From Blumeriella jaapii (Eukaryota > Ascomycota > Leotiomycetes > Helotiales > Drepanopezizaceae), in NCBI GenBank assembly GCA_009599575.1, contig VWND01000010.1, positions 62,001-126,000 on the forward strand: a DNA stretch of 64,000 bases. Direction: 5' to 3'. Both the position numbers and the translations under genes were made by a program. Below are positions 10,671 to 20,995 of this stretch, in pieces (the stretch's first letter is position 1; every line of letters begins with the position of its first letter). Under the pieces are notes generated by a model, which was not told the DNA's origin, made no database searches, and saw only the letters and a list, made by a program, of their open reading frames with translations.

Positions 10671-10730
10671 CCTGGACCCACGTATTCATGCTCGACCCGG
10701 ACTGGCCCCCCGTGCTGGGACTGGCGCGTG

Positions 10731-10738
10731 TCACGTGA
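10731..10738. promoter_or_regulatory. TCACGTGA palindrome, second copy
   Basis: Same palindrome in repeat copy 2, 259 bp before the C2H2 regulator start. Confidence 0.5.
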
Positions 10739-10996
10739 CCTGCGTGCGTGCCGTGCATGGCGCGTCGGCCTCTTTTCGGGGTGCGTCCACGGCCTTCACT
10801 CACGTCCCCGGCGCCGTGTCACATTCCTCCCGCTCCATTCTTTCGCATCGTCCACACCGCTGCGGCTTCATTCAGGGGTCCGCCTCGGTCAGTCAGTCAA
10901 TCAATCAATCAATCATTACCATCAACCATCAATTAATCATTCCATCAGTCCATCCATCGTTCATTCGTTCGATCTTCCATCGATCTTTCACTCGCC

Positions 10997-13712
10997 ATGG
11001 ACGCCGCCGCGGCTTCTGCACGCCCGGCAGACGGCAGGCCACCTCCACCACCACCGCCGCCTCCCCCCAAGACCGCCGCCACTAAGCGCCTGGCCAAGGG
11101 CGACGGCAAGCCCAAGGCGTCGTCGTCGTCGTCGATCTCGGACATGACAGGCTCGCGCTTCCAGTGCTCCAAGTGCCCCAAGACGTTCAGCCGCATCGAG
11201 AACCTGACAAGACATCGGGCGAACCGTAAGTTGCTGGGCGGGACGCGTCTTATGCTTTTTGCGGGGAAGCGAAGGACTTCTATTTATGTCCGGGCCTGGG
11301 ACGCGAGTTCGAGCGCGCTGATGAGCTGTAGATGAGGACGTCGGCAAGTTTCCCTGTCCTGTCTGCAAGAAGCGCTTTACTCGCAGCGACCTCTTGAATC
11401 GACATCGCCGCATCCACGGCCCGCAGGCAGCGTCCGGCTCGCACGTGACGCCGACGTCTGAGGTGGCCTCGGCGTCGCCAGATCCGAGGCCGCCGGGGGA
11501 TCCGGCTCAGGGCGAGGGACGGAGCCCGTCGTCTCACGATGGCTCGTCCGTGACGGGCTCGTCTCCGGCGACCACGTACGCGCAGGCGCCCCTGCGCGGG
11601 GTCTATGGGCCGCGGGAGATCCTGAATCACGCTGCCTATCACCAGCAAGCGAGAGCGCAAGGGCTGACGAACTTGATGGAAGCGGCGCTGGCCCCACAGG
11701 ACCAGTTCTCCTTCACTCCCCTCGACCAGATCAACCCGTCGATGTGGGATGGCTTCATGCGATTTGGAGAGCAGACGAACATGTACATGGGATCCTACGA
11801 TGCGGACATGTCTTGGACGCTCGATTACTTACCCTCGGAGAATTCGCCAAGCTACCTGTGGGAGCCGGACATGCTAGGCGCGTTGGACGAGGTGGGAGAT
11901 GGCACCTTTGGGTATCAGCAGATGCAGCCCCCGTACGAGCAGCCGCCGGCCGTCGAGCCCGAGGACGCAGACGGCGACGAGGAAGATACGAGCGACTGGC
12001 CGGACAAGGTTGACAAACCGGCCGCGCCGAAGAGGTTCGCGCCCCGGGTCGTCCCGATCCGAAGAACCGGCCGATCTCGTGGCAGTCCGTCTTGGACGAG
12101 GCTAGAGTCAGTGGTTGGTCGGCGGGCACGATACGACCGATGCACAGCATCACGGACCAGCTACGAAACAACTTGCTGGACACTCTAAACGAAAGTCTTC
12201 TGAGGAACGAACTTTCCAGGCCCGAGATCAGCGATGCCTTGTTCCCACCAGCCGAGGTATTGGACTATTTCCTGCGTCTCTACGTACGTTTTTTGCAGCC
12301 CAGATATCCGGTCCTGCATCTCCCGACGTTCAATCTCTACAATTCCCCGCCTCTCATGCTCGTGGCTATGATGTTACTTGGTTCGAGCCATTCGAACGCA
12401 GATGCTGGTCGGTTTTCTCGCATCTTTCATGAGCCTCTACGGATTGCGTGTATGCGCAAGCAGGAAGTGGAGAAGACATGGGTACGGCGCTCTCCCGATC
12501 CGGCAGCATTGGCAGCACTGGCTAACGTGTGTAGCTACGGAGCATCGATAACATTCTCACTTACTTCCTCCTCTGCCTGGCTGGGACGTGGAGTGGAAGC
12601 AGACACTCCTACGAATTTGCCGAAGGTGCGCGCGGTATCCTCGTCACGGCGGCGAGGAGGGCCCGTCTTCTCGACAATCGACCTGCCGCGCGAGTTGAGC
12701 TGGAGCCGTATCAACGCCCGGGGAGACCGCAGATCGAAGCCGCATGGTTGGCATGGATCGAGACCGAGAAGAGGAAGCGGCTCGGGTTATCCATCTACGT
12801 AAGTCCTCGTCCGGGGTCTCGAAGACCGTGTTGACATGACAGATCTTCGACTGCCAATACCCCGCGCTTTTCAACAACCAGCCCTACGTCAGCAAGGCCG
12901 AGACCACCAACTGCGTGTTCCCTTGCGCGGAAGAGCTCTGGGAAGCGCACAGTCCCGAAGCGTGGAAGGCCATCGTCGGTCCCCCGGACATGCCGCCGCC
13001 CACGTACTACCTGCACGCGCTCAACTGCTGCCTCCTCCGCAAATGGATCAAGCCCGCGCCGCCCGTCGTCCGCACGGGCGAGTTCGGCAAGGTCGTGCTC
13101 ATGTACGCGTTGCACACGCACATCTTCGAGTGGCGGCAGTCGACCAGCATGCTCAACCCGACGGGTCTGATGGGAACCTTCGGCAACTCGGCCCACGACA
13201 TGGGCAACGGCCTCCGCGAGCGGCGCAAGTGGCTGATCGACGGCCTGGACTCGTTCGCCGAGTGCTACAAGACGCCCACGAGGAGCGTGGCCGCCTCGCT
13301 GCTGCACTTCCTCGGCTACATCAGCCTGGACGTCAGCCTCAGCGACATGCACCTCGTGGCCGGCCGGTCCGCCAACCAGAACGACGGCAACTTCGCCGAG
13401 GAGAACCTGGAGTTCTGGGCCAACAGCGGCATCGCGGAGGGCACCATGGGCCACGTGTACGGCATGCTGGCGCTCTGCCACCACTGCGTCGGCCACGGTC
13501 TCGCCGCGGACAGCAGCTTCGAGATCGCCGTCGGTCTGTTCACGGGCGGCATGGTGTGCTGGGCGTTTGCGAAGCTGCGGCGCGGCGGCGACACGCAGCA
13601 GTACGTGGAACAGGTGCGCCAGGCGAGCGCGGCGCTGCGGCAGATGGGCTGCTGGCGGATGTGCTCGATCTTTGGCCGCATCCTGGAGGGCTTCGAGGGC
13701 ATGATGCGGTGA
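10997..13712 (+). CDS. C2H2 zinc-finger transcription factor with fungal-specific regulatory domain; apparent frameshift
   Basis: Nuclear regulator with two C2H2 fingers (Cys57/Cys60/His73/His77 and Cys85/Cys88/His101/His105), a Pro-rich N-terminus, an acidic linker and a fungal_trans (PF04082-type) middle region with blocks such as RYPVLHLPTF, IFDCQYPALFN and GLRERRKWLIDGL. Introns: 11226-11331 (splits the codon of the last His of finger 1), 12482-12534 and 12799-12842. Exon 2 changes frame at CCC 12053-12055; one extra C would join KRFAPRVVP to DPKNRPISWQSV and give 837 residues. No intron fits. Which target genes it controls cannot be told. It is tail-to-tail with the bZIP gene. Confidence 0.88.
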
Positions 13713-14275
13713 CGGGCGCGGCAGGCACCGCTTCCTTGGGCGAGAACGGTCGAAAGCGGGTCGGGCGGCCGTCAGGGGCTCGGCTCGGTTGTGTGCGAGG
13801 ACGGGCGTCTTCCCATGGGAAAGGAGTCGGGCGTCAACAAAGCACACGAGAAGAGGGTCACAATCGGTCGGCATCCCAGTCCCAGTCGACAGCTGATATG
13901 CCCCAAGGGCGTTCCGGGCTTCTGCAAACCGAAGAGGGCTTACGCACGCGGTTTCTCGTCTTTTTTGTACGTTGCTTCTCTATCCTTTCCGTCTCGTCGT
14001 CGTTGCTCGGATCATCAACCTTCCCCGAGCCCCGATACCATGTCCCCATTTCCAATTCAGACCCAAGCGCCAACCGCAAGTGCTTTTCCCCCTTTTCTCC
14101 TCCCCGTCCGGCTTCTCCCCGTTGCCCCCCTTTCGCCCTCTTGCCCTCTTGCCTCTTGCCCTCTTGCCTCTTGCCCTCTTGCCTCTTGCCCTCTTGCCTC
14201 TTGCCCTCTTGCCCCCTCCCCATCGCTCCCTCCCCCTCTCCCTCTCCCTCCCCCTCCCCCCTCCTGATTCATCGA
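13713..14275. other. Intergenic spacer between convergent regulators
   Basis: 3' flanks of the C2H2 and bZIP genes. It is strongly pyrimidine-rich and contains the 15-bp minisatellite listed separately. ORFs crossing it are low-complexity products of the repeat. Confidence 0.6.
14138..14212. repeat. Minisatellite, five perfect copies of a 15-bp unit
   Basis: The unit CTCTTGCCCTCTTGC is repeated five times without change (14138-14152, 14153-14167, 14168-14182, 14183-14197, 14198-14212). It lies between the two convergent stop codons, so it is probably in 3' UTR. Confidence 0.9.
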
Positions 14276-15033
14276 TCAGTCTGTTCCCACGCCGTCCTTA
14301 TGCTCGATTCCTTTCCGATCACTCTCCAGAACCTCATCTCGCTGCCTCTTCAGTTCCTAACACACGCCAGCTCGTCAGTCACACTCTTACTCTTCTTCTC
14401 ATCCTCTCTCCTCATATTCTTATCCATCCCTCCCATGGAAAGAAAGACATACCTTCAGCTCCTCCCCCTTGGGCCCCATGATCAAGCCCTTCAAGAAGCG
14501 ATTCTCCTGTTCTAGCTCGCGGATGCGGTTCTCGAGCCGCTCGAGCGCCTGCCTCTTCTCGCGGGCCTGGGTCTCGAGCGTCTGCTCGCGCTGCTTCTTC
14601 TTGGCGCGGAAGCGGGCGCTGGCTGCCGTGTTGCGCAGGCGCTTCAGGTCCGCCTCGGCCGCGTCGCCGGCCTCGGACGACGGGTAGGGGTGCGAGGTGG
14701 AGGAGGGCTGTGGGGAGCTGGAGGAGGAGGAGGAGGGCGGTGCGGGGTAGTAGGGCGAGGGGGGCTGCTGGGCCATGGGGAGGCCTTGATGATGGTGGTG
14801 GTGGTGAGGCGGCTGCTGCTGCTGCTGCTGTGGGGGGTAGATGGGGATGAAGCCGGGTGCTTGGACCTGGACTTGGGCTTGGGCTTGGTGTTGGTGTTGG
14901 TGTTGGTTGGTGGTGGTGCTGCTGAGCCGTGGGGGGGGAGGAGGAGACGGGTAGTGGTAGTAGTGGTGGGGTGGACTGGGTCGGGTGGGGAGGCGTAGTA
15001 CTCGCCATGGTGATGCTGGTCTGCGGGGTTCAT
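14276..15033 (-). CDS. bZIP transcription factor of the MetR/CYS3-like class; apparent frameshift
   Basis: The basic region KRLRNTAASARFRAKKKQR and the leucine zipper that follows (LERLENRIRELEQENRFLKG) match the bZIP class that includes CYS-3/MetR regulators of sulfur assimilation. Intron 14357-14452 (GTATGT...TTAG) adds a last exon starting ELKRQRDEV. The N-terminus is His/Pro/Gln-rich. The most natural start is the ATG at 15033 (MNPADQHHHGEYYASPPDPV), but it is in another frame from the bZIP. One added base at the GGGG run 14968-14971 joins them and gives about 220 residues. If no base is missing, the start would have to lie further upstream in a frame with no good ATG. A role in sulfur control is only suggested by class. 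Confidence 0.85.
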
Positions 15034-15763
15034 GTGGCGGTGGCGGTGGTCGCGGTGGTGGTGGTGAAGTGCGAGTGCGAGTGTGGAGTGTGGTGGGCTG
15101 GTTGTGGTGAGAGTGGTGAGGGGGGTGGGTTGTAGGGAGCGGTTCTGTCGGTCCTGGCAAGACCCACGGGCTGGAGGAGGATTCGGATCTGACACCTTGG
15201 GCGAGATGGGCGGCGGTGATGCTGCTGTTGTTGCTGTTGTTGCTGGTGCTGTTGCTGGTGCTGTTGCTGGTGCTGGTGGTGGTGATGGTGACGGTGTCGG
15301 TGATGGTGATGGTGATGGTGTTGTTGGTTTGTTTTCCCGTGCGAAACGAGAAGCGGCTCGACGACAAACTTCCTGGCTCCTCAGCCCAAGACCCGGAGGC
15401 CCCAAGACAGGAGGAGGGAAGTTCCTCATCCTGTCGTGTGCCCGGCTCCCTCGCTCCTTCTTCTCTTCCCCCCTCGGGAACCGTGTGCACACGCCGGGTC
15501 ACGTGCGAGCACCTCATCGGCGCACCGGATTCGCCATCGCGGCAGGAAAGCGCGGCCGCGGCTACACGTGATGGGTGATGCTTGCAGAGATGGAAAGGAC
15601 GACTTGACGACTTGACGACTCTTGACGGCTTGACGGCTTGACCGACTTGACCGACTTGACGGCAACGACCGCAACGACGACGACAACAACGACAACAACA
15701 GTTCAACAACGACCAGCAACCGTTCAACAACACCACATTCATTCATTATCACACGACCGAACG

Positions 15764-15905
15764 GCAAGAGCAGCAACAGCAGCAACAGCGGCATCAGCAA
15801 CAGCAACAGCAACAGCAACACCAACACCAACAGCAGCAACAGCAACACCAACAGCAGCATCAGCATCAGCATCAGCAACACCAACGCCAACGCCAACAAC
15901 GGCCA
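15764..15905. repeat. CAA/CAG-rich trinucleotide tract
   Basis: About 140 bp of imperfect CAA/CAG/CAC/CAT triplets. One plus-strand frame would read as polyGln/His, but it has no ATG or exon context. It more likely belongs to the bZIP upstream or 5' UTR region. Confidence 0.7.
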
Positions 15906-16933
15906 GCCCGTCATCAAGCAAGAAAGCAAGCAAGGAAATCCACATGAACGTACCTTGATCAATCATTTCCCTCGCGAGATCCGTCCCCGTCCCCGCTCTT
16001 CTTCCCGTTCTTCTTCCCTGGTCTTCCCTGTTCTTCCCCGTTCCTCCTCCTGTTTCTCTTCCTCCTTCTCCTCCTCCTCCAGCACCAGCACCACCACGAC
16101 GGCCCCCCCATCAATGTCCATGTCGGCCGTGGCACGGGAAGGATGGGTGCGCCGTGGAGAGGCGGCCCTGGAGGTGAAGTCACGGTGGTGTGCCCGAGTC
16201 CCCGCTGCCGCACACGCGTGGGTCGTCGCGAGTAAGCGAGTAAGCGAGTCAGCAAGTCAACAAGCCCGCGGCCGCAGCGAGAGCATGCGAGGTCACGTGC
16301 CGGCTGGCCTGGCTGGGCGGGAACCGGCTTTCCCGGCGTCAACATCACGCTGGGTCCCCACGCACTTACAGTACACAACAGCACTGGCAGTGCTGTGCTG
16401 TGCTGCACACGAGATATGCATACATCTCGAGATACATACTGTACCGTACTGTACTGTATGTACTATGTACTGTACAGATACTGTACTTCCCCTTGCACGT
16501 GCCGGCGCTGGGTGGACGGACTGCACCTGCCCCGTCCAATCCGGGTGAGTCACCCCAGCCGGACATGCCCGGCGGGGCGACGCATCGTCATGCCGGGTCG
16601 GGTCTGGTCTGGTCTGATCTTGCACGGTCGGGGATGCATCTACAGTACATCAGTAGTATCTGTACTATACAGTACAGAACGGTACATACAGTAGATTCTC
16701 GTCACGTGTTCGGCGACGCGCCGTTCCTGGTGTCGCACCCACCAGAGCGCAGCCGAGCACTCGAACACGATGCACAGTACAGTATATACAGCATATACGC
16801 CCAGCTCGACTCTCCGCTCGAAACCTCCCTTCGGAGGGCTGTAAGTACTGTACTGTACGGTAGATAGGTCGGTGGAGCTTGGCTTGGCTTGGCTTGGGGT
16901 GGTACATACCAATCGTCGGATGGTCACATGTGG

Positions 16934-16941
16934 TCACGTGA
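16934..16941. promoter_or_regulatory. TCACGTGA palindrome
   Basis: Perfect palindrome about 1.9 kb upstream of the bZIP start; no closer gene start faces it. Confidence 0.35.
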
Positions 16942-17549
16942 CATTGGCGTTTTGGAATGGTGCTCTGTACCTTATACTGTACTGTACTGTACTCGCTTCG
17001 CTCATTAGAAAAATCATACAACATCCCATACAACATCCCATCACACTTGCTCACTCCGCGTAGAACACCGAAGACCCAGCCGTGTGCACGACACTTGGTG
17101 GCTTGCGGGGCCGTTTCAGCACACGCGGGCCGTGGAAGGCATCGCAGATGTTGGGTCGGGACGACGTCGTGGGCTTTGGGGAGGGGAGGGGAGGGGAGGG
17201 GGTTCAAGCGTAGATGGGACAGGCACGTGCGTCGTCACCGAAAATCCACAAAAGTCGTGCCTCAACACACATTACGGGCGCATACAGATTTCTTCATCAG
17301 CTCTGTCATGGCCAAGCATTTCTTCAAGAGCGGCAGATATCCCCATGAGACACGGGCGCTCGGCCGACGCATGCCCACCCATTCCGTCCGTCGCAATTAT
17401 CGGCAATGATCATCCTGCCCCCCCCCTCCCCCCACATCTCTCTCCCCCCCCCCCGCGCCCGCCTCGTGGCTCGTTCAGGTGGAGCGTTTCCGATCACTGT
17501 ACAGTACACACAGTCAGCCCACATGCTTCGCGCCGGCAGGTGGTCTACC

Positions 17550-19358
17550 TTACGTGCTGAGACGCCGCGAGAGGGCATGCAACCCTTGGTCGTTGTCCGC
17601 CGCCTTCTTGGCGCGCTCCAACGCCTGCGCACGACTCTCCTCGGCCTGTCGCTGCACCTCTTCGTGGCTGGGCGGCAACCGCTCGTTCTGCAGATCAACC
17701 TTGCGGGCATCCTCGAAATTGCTGATGGCGTTCTTGATGCCCTCGGCGCCCAGCATCAGCGTGCCAGCCGGAAGCCGGCCTCCAGAGGCCGTCTTCAGTT
17801 CGGTCACTTTCTCGGATTCTTCCCGTAGCACCTGGAAGACGCGCGAGAGGCGGCCGATGGCGAGAACCTTGTTCTTGATGGCTCTTCTCTTGTACTCGAT
17901 CGAATCCGGGTCGAGGTTGGCCATGAAGCCCGGCGATGCCGGACCCGGCGACACTGTAGACGGCGTGACATCATCCTTGAGCTCGTCCTCCGGGCAGATG
18001 CTCAGGATGGCGATCAGCATGTCGGTAATCTTCTCGCCGACGAACGGGAGCGACCAGGTGAACACATCCATGAAGTTGGGCAGCCAGTACGGATGCGGCG
18101 TGCAGTTGAACTGTCGGATGTTCATGACATTGTTCTCGTACTTCAGAACCGCGGCTTTGTTGTTGTACACGTCCAGGTAGTTGGGCGCGGAGAAGATGGT
18201 CATGACGCTGGGGAAACCGGTGGTCCTCGTCTTCCGGTACATCCGGTAGCCGGCATCTTGGGCCTCGTGGGCTCGGATCACCGACAGGAGGTTGTTCTTC
18301 TCCAGGAAGTTGCAGGCCGCGGGATAAGAAAAGAAGTACGAGCAGCCCCGGACGTGGTTGTGCACAAAGTATTCCGACGTCTTTTCTTGGCCGAATTCTT
18401 CCAAGGGATCGGCCCAGAGGATGTCGCACATCAGCCCATGGGTCGGGGGCTCACGGAACCGGTCAATCTGGGGAGGGGGCGTGAGCGTGATGTGGTGAGA
18501 AGGGTCGGAGTACTCACCGATTTGAGGTCATCCAGAGTGTGGAGTTCGGGGCTCAGTCCACCGTGGATGCACAAGAATTGCTTGTTCATCACGGCCGCGA
18601 GGGGCAGGGCGCAGAAAGAATCCATGCACGCCTCGTAGATCTTCTCCGAGTACTTGTGCTTGCACTCGAGCTTGAAGGTAAAGTAGTCAGTCAGGTGTCG
18701 GCACTCATGGTTTCCGCGGAGCAGCCAGAGCGTGTTTGGGTACCAGATCTTCAAGGACCAGAGGTACAACACACATTCGATGCTGAAATACCCGCGATCA
18801 ACGTAGTCTCCCAAGAAGAGGTACCTGGTCTCCGCTGGGTCGCCGCCGACCTCAAACAGCTTCATCAGATCGTAGTATTGGCCGTGGACATCTCCGCAGA
18901 CCGTGATGGGCGCATCCATCTCGAGCAGGTTGGGCTCCTGCTTCAGAACCTTGCCGCCTTCCTCGAGGATAAACAACGCCTGTTCCTCCGTGAGACGCCC
19001 CTCGCGGTAGAAGTGTTGCTTCAGGAAGGCCAGGTTGGGCTTCGAGGGGTCCTGGGGGGAGAAGAATTGCTCGTTGGTGGGAGGGTGCATCGCCGGCGCC
19101 TGCACGTCTGGAAGACCTCGCATGTTAGACATCTGGTGGTGGCGCAACGAGGGGTCTGCGGGGTACGGAGATAGAGAGGGCCACGGTACCTTTGCACACT
19201 CTCTCCATGGTGCTGACCTGCGAGCCGTCCTCCATGGTGTGGAGAGTGAAGTCGATTGTGGGGATTGGCTTCTTCGTCTGAATTGCTCTCACGGCATTGT
19301 CGAGGTGGGTGGGATCGAGCCCCGAGGGGAGCGCGCCTCTCAGCTCCTCGCCGTCCAT
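17550..19358 (-). CDS. cnaA: Calcineurin A, catalytic subunit of the Ca2+/calmodulin-dependent phosphatase
   Basis: PP2B Ser/Thr phosphatase that activates Crz1-type signalling with calcineurin B and calmodulin. The metallophosphatase signatures are intact: [10 protein letters not shown] (near residue 128), [10 protein letters not shown] and RGNHECRHL. After the core come the CnB-binding segment, a calmodulin-binding basic helix ([17 protein letters not shown]) and a distal segment [11 protein letters not shown] resembling the autoinhibitory element. Introns at 19108-19189 and 18468-18517 give 558 residues. The terminal codons, LSRRLST then TAA, overlap a GTAAGG donor: splicing to the CAG near 17497 would replace the last residue and add a few basic residues ending at 17475, so the exact C-terminus is uncertain. 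Confidence 0.95.
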
Positions 19359-20203
19359 GATTGCGAGGCGGGGGAGTCTGGTGTACTGGTGCGGCGAGAG
19401 ACGTTCGTGTCGAGCTTCAATTCAGGCCTCCGAGCGCGGATGATGGGGATGCAAATGGCGGTACAGGAGAGATCCACGGACCCGATTAAGCTTCGGGGGG
19501 GGTGGTCGACACGGTCCACTGGTGGCCGTGGGTCGAGCACGCGCGCCGTGGCACACCGGTCGAGCTGGGCGGCGGACGAGGGGGCAAAGGTCGCGGAGCT
19601 CGTCGTCGCAGGGTGAGCACTCGCGGTCGATGAGGAGGATGAAGCTGTTGATGTTGATGTCGTCGTCGCTGGTGGAGGGGCGTCAGCGTGCCGGCCGGCA
19701 TTCGAGATGTGGAAGGGAGTGAGGCTCGTGTGCTGTGGCGGGTGCGCTAGCAGCTAGCAGAGTGTGGCGTCGGCGCGGAGGCGGGGTCGACGAGGCTGAG
19801 GACTTGGCAGGGAGGCTGCAAGTCACGCACGCAGAGGCTCAGGGCCGGAGTCGTGTAGACGGCATTTCGATGTTGATATTGATATTGATATTGATATTGA
19901 CATGGACATGGACATTCACATTGACATGGGAAGCAAAGCACCGATACCCTCGCGACCTGTCATTCTCACGAGAAAGACAAGAGGCAGATCGGGAGCCGAT
20001 GCCGCGACACAGCTCCTCCGCCGCGGGTCTCAGTGCTGGTACTGTACTGTGCTGTGCGGTACAGGACTGTGCGGTACGTCAACACCCGATCCAACCAACC
20101 ATCTGGGAATGCCATCACTTCGCAACCGACGACGGGACACGGCGCGCTCCACAACCCGCCGTGCGATTCATCTCCGCCCCATCGATCCGCGAATACAGGC
20201 ACG
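19359..20203. other. Intergenic promoter region of calcineurin A (minus) and the next gene (plus)
   Basis: Contains a hexanucleotide minisatellite (19873-19899) and a TACTGTACTG cluster near 20039-20075. No convincing coding sequence; plus-strand ORFs crossing it are low-complexity. Confidence 0.55.
19873..19899. repeat. (TTGATA)n hexanucleotide repeat
   Basis: Over four copies of TTGATA, continuing into degenerate TGACATGGACAT units up to about 19929. Probably in calcineurin A promoter or 5' UTR. Confidence 0.8.
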
Positions 20204-20799
20204 ATGCATGACAACCGTAAGCAGGATGCCCCTCTCACACGCGTCCATTCAGCTCACCGTCTCATCCAGGTACGCACCCGCTGCTGGCCCAAGTGCCACT
20301 GACCGTCTCGCCGTTCGTGTCGCTCCCCACGGCAACAACGCTCCCGTACACGTACAAGAACCTCCCCTCCTCACGGCCCCAGGCCTCGACTGGCGCTTCC
20401 TCCGGACGAGAAGGCGCGGTACGTGGTCGCCGCCTCCGGCCACGCCGCCCATCCCGACGAAATCATCGCGTCGTGCAAAGCGCTGCAGGCCCACATCCAA
20501 AGGGTCCAAGACGAGGCCGACACGGAGTTGAGACGGTGGGACGAGTACCTGAAGGCGAGGACCTGGCCGAGAAGAGGAGAGTGGCGCCGGGATGGCTGGA
20601 CAGCGAGGCGAGGATCCTGGAGCCGGAACGAAACGTCGCGGCCGGCGCGGGCCAGAGCGAGGAGCAGAGCAATCTGATGGACCTAGATGTGTCGAGTGCG
20701 GAGGCATCGGGCTTGCGACGTGCGCCGCTGGCGGAGAAGAACGGGGAGGGGGAGGAGCTGGACAGGGCTTTTGGGGGGATGGGCATCAGCGAGCCATAG
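20204..20799 (+). CDS. Small conserved fungal protein of unknown function, apparently frameshifted three times
   Basis: I do not recognise a named family, but the reconstruction looks like a conserved protein. A 13-nt first exon (ATG 20204), intron 20217-20269 (GTAAGC...CCAG) and a second exon to the TAG at 20797-20799. Coding potential hops across three frames: LPYTYKNLPSS, then GLDWRFL, then DEKARYVVAASGHAAHPDE and QAHIQRVQDEADTELRRWDE, then DLAEKRRVAPGWLDSEARIL. Each hop equals one missing base in CCCC 20377-20380, CC 20402-20403 and GG 20559-20560, for a product of about 181 residues. The middle part should be an alpha-helical, coiled-coil-like segment. Without correction the uninterrupted frame reads as an Arg-rich, non-natural peptide. 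Confidence 0.65.
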
Positions 20800-20995
20800 A
20801 CACGGAAGCGATCTGGCCATCGCTCGTCGGCTTGGGTTGGCGATGGAGCTGGATTTTCTAGAATTTAAATGTAGAATCTCTGGCTGTCGTTGCTGCAGTG
20901 GTGGGTTGATCTTTCTGCCTGAAATCTCCGGCCGCCCCTTGGTGCACGCTCAAGCCTCGACCTCATCCCCAAGATTTTGCATCTCGAGCATCGCC

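Larger units (their letters stand above)
10621..10746. repeat. Direct repeat, two copies of about 59 bp
   Basis: Copy 1 (10621-10679) and copy 2 (10688-10746) both begin ATGCTCG(G/A)CCCGGACTGG and both end in TCACGTGACCTG, with a few substitutions between them. Each copy therefore carries one TCACGTGA palindrome upstream of the regulator gene. Confidence 0.8.
10338..10996. other. Intergenic region: promoter of the C2H2 regulator with a duplicated block
   Basis: It holds a GGGT run just after the aminopeptidase stop, a two-copy repeat with TCACGTGA palindromes (10621-10746) and an AATC-type microsatellite near 10890-10912, followed by pyrimidine-rich sequence up to the ATG at 10997. Confidence 0.6.
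15034..17549. other. 2.5-kb low-complexity intergenic region between bZIP and calcineurin A
   Basis: Bounded by the bZIP start (minus) and the calcineurin 3' end (minus), so it is mainly a very long bZIP upstream region. It contains GTGGT/CACCAC-rich DNA, a CAA/CAG tract, many TACTG-pentamer clusters (16441-16490, 16641-16693, 16842-16863, 16961-16993), runs of G and C near 17180 and 17420-17455, and one TCACGTGA. ORFs across it are low-complexity or Tyr/Cys-rich products of the repeats; I accept none as genes. Confidence 0.6.

Noticed and set aside
12795..13874. 359-codon minus-strand ORF opposite the C2H2 regulator
   Set aside because: Antisense shadow; Arg/Ala/His-rich composition without motifs.
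14420..15742. 440-codon minus-strand ORF taken as the full bZIP protein
   Set aside because: Only its last ~190 codons look like protein; the upstream part is low-complexity and Cys/Arg-rich read-through, and the natural start lies at 15033 in another frame.
15638..15958. Thr/Ala-rich or polyGln ORF on the plus strand
   Set aside because: Product of the CAA/CAG tract; no gene context.
16293..17207. Overlapping Tyr/Cys/Val-rich ORFs on both strands
   Set aside because: They are translations of the TACTG/CAGTA repeat arrays and have no splice or domain support.
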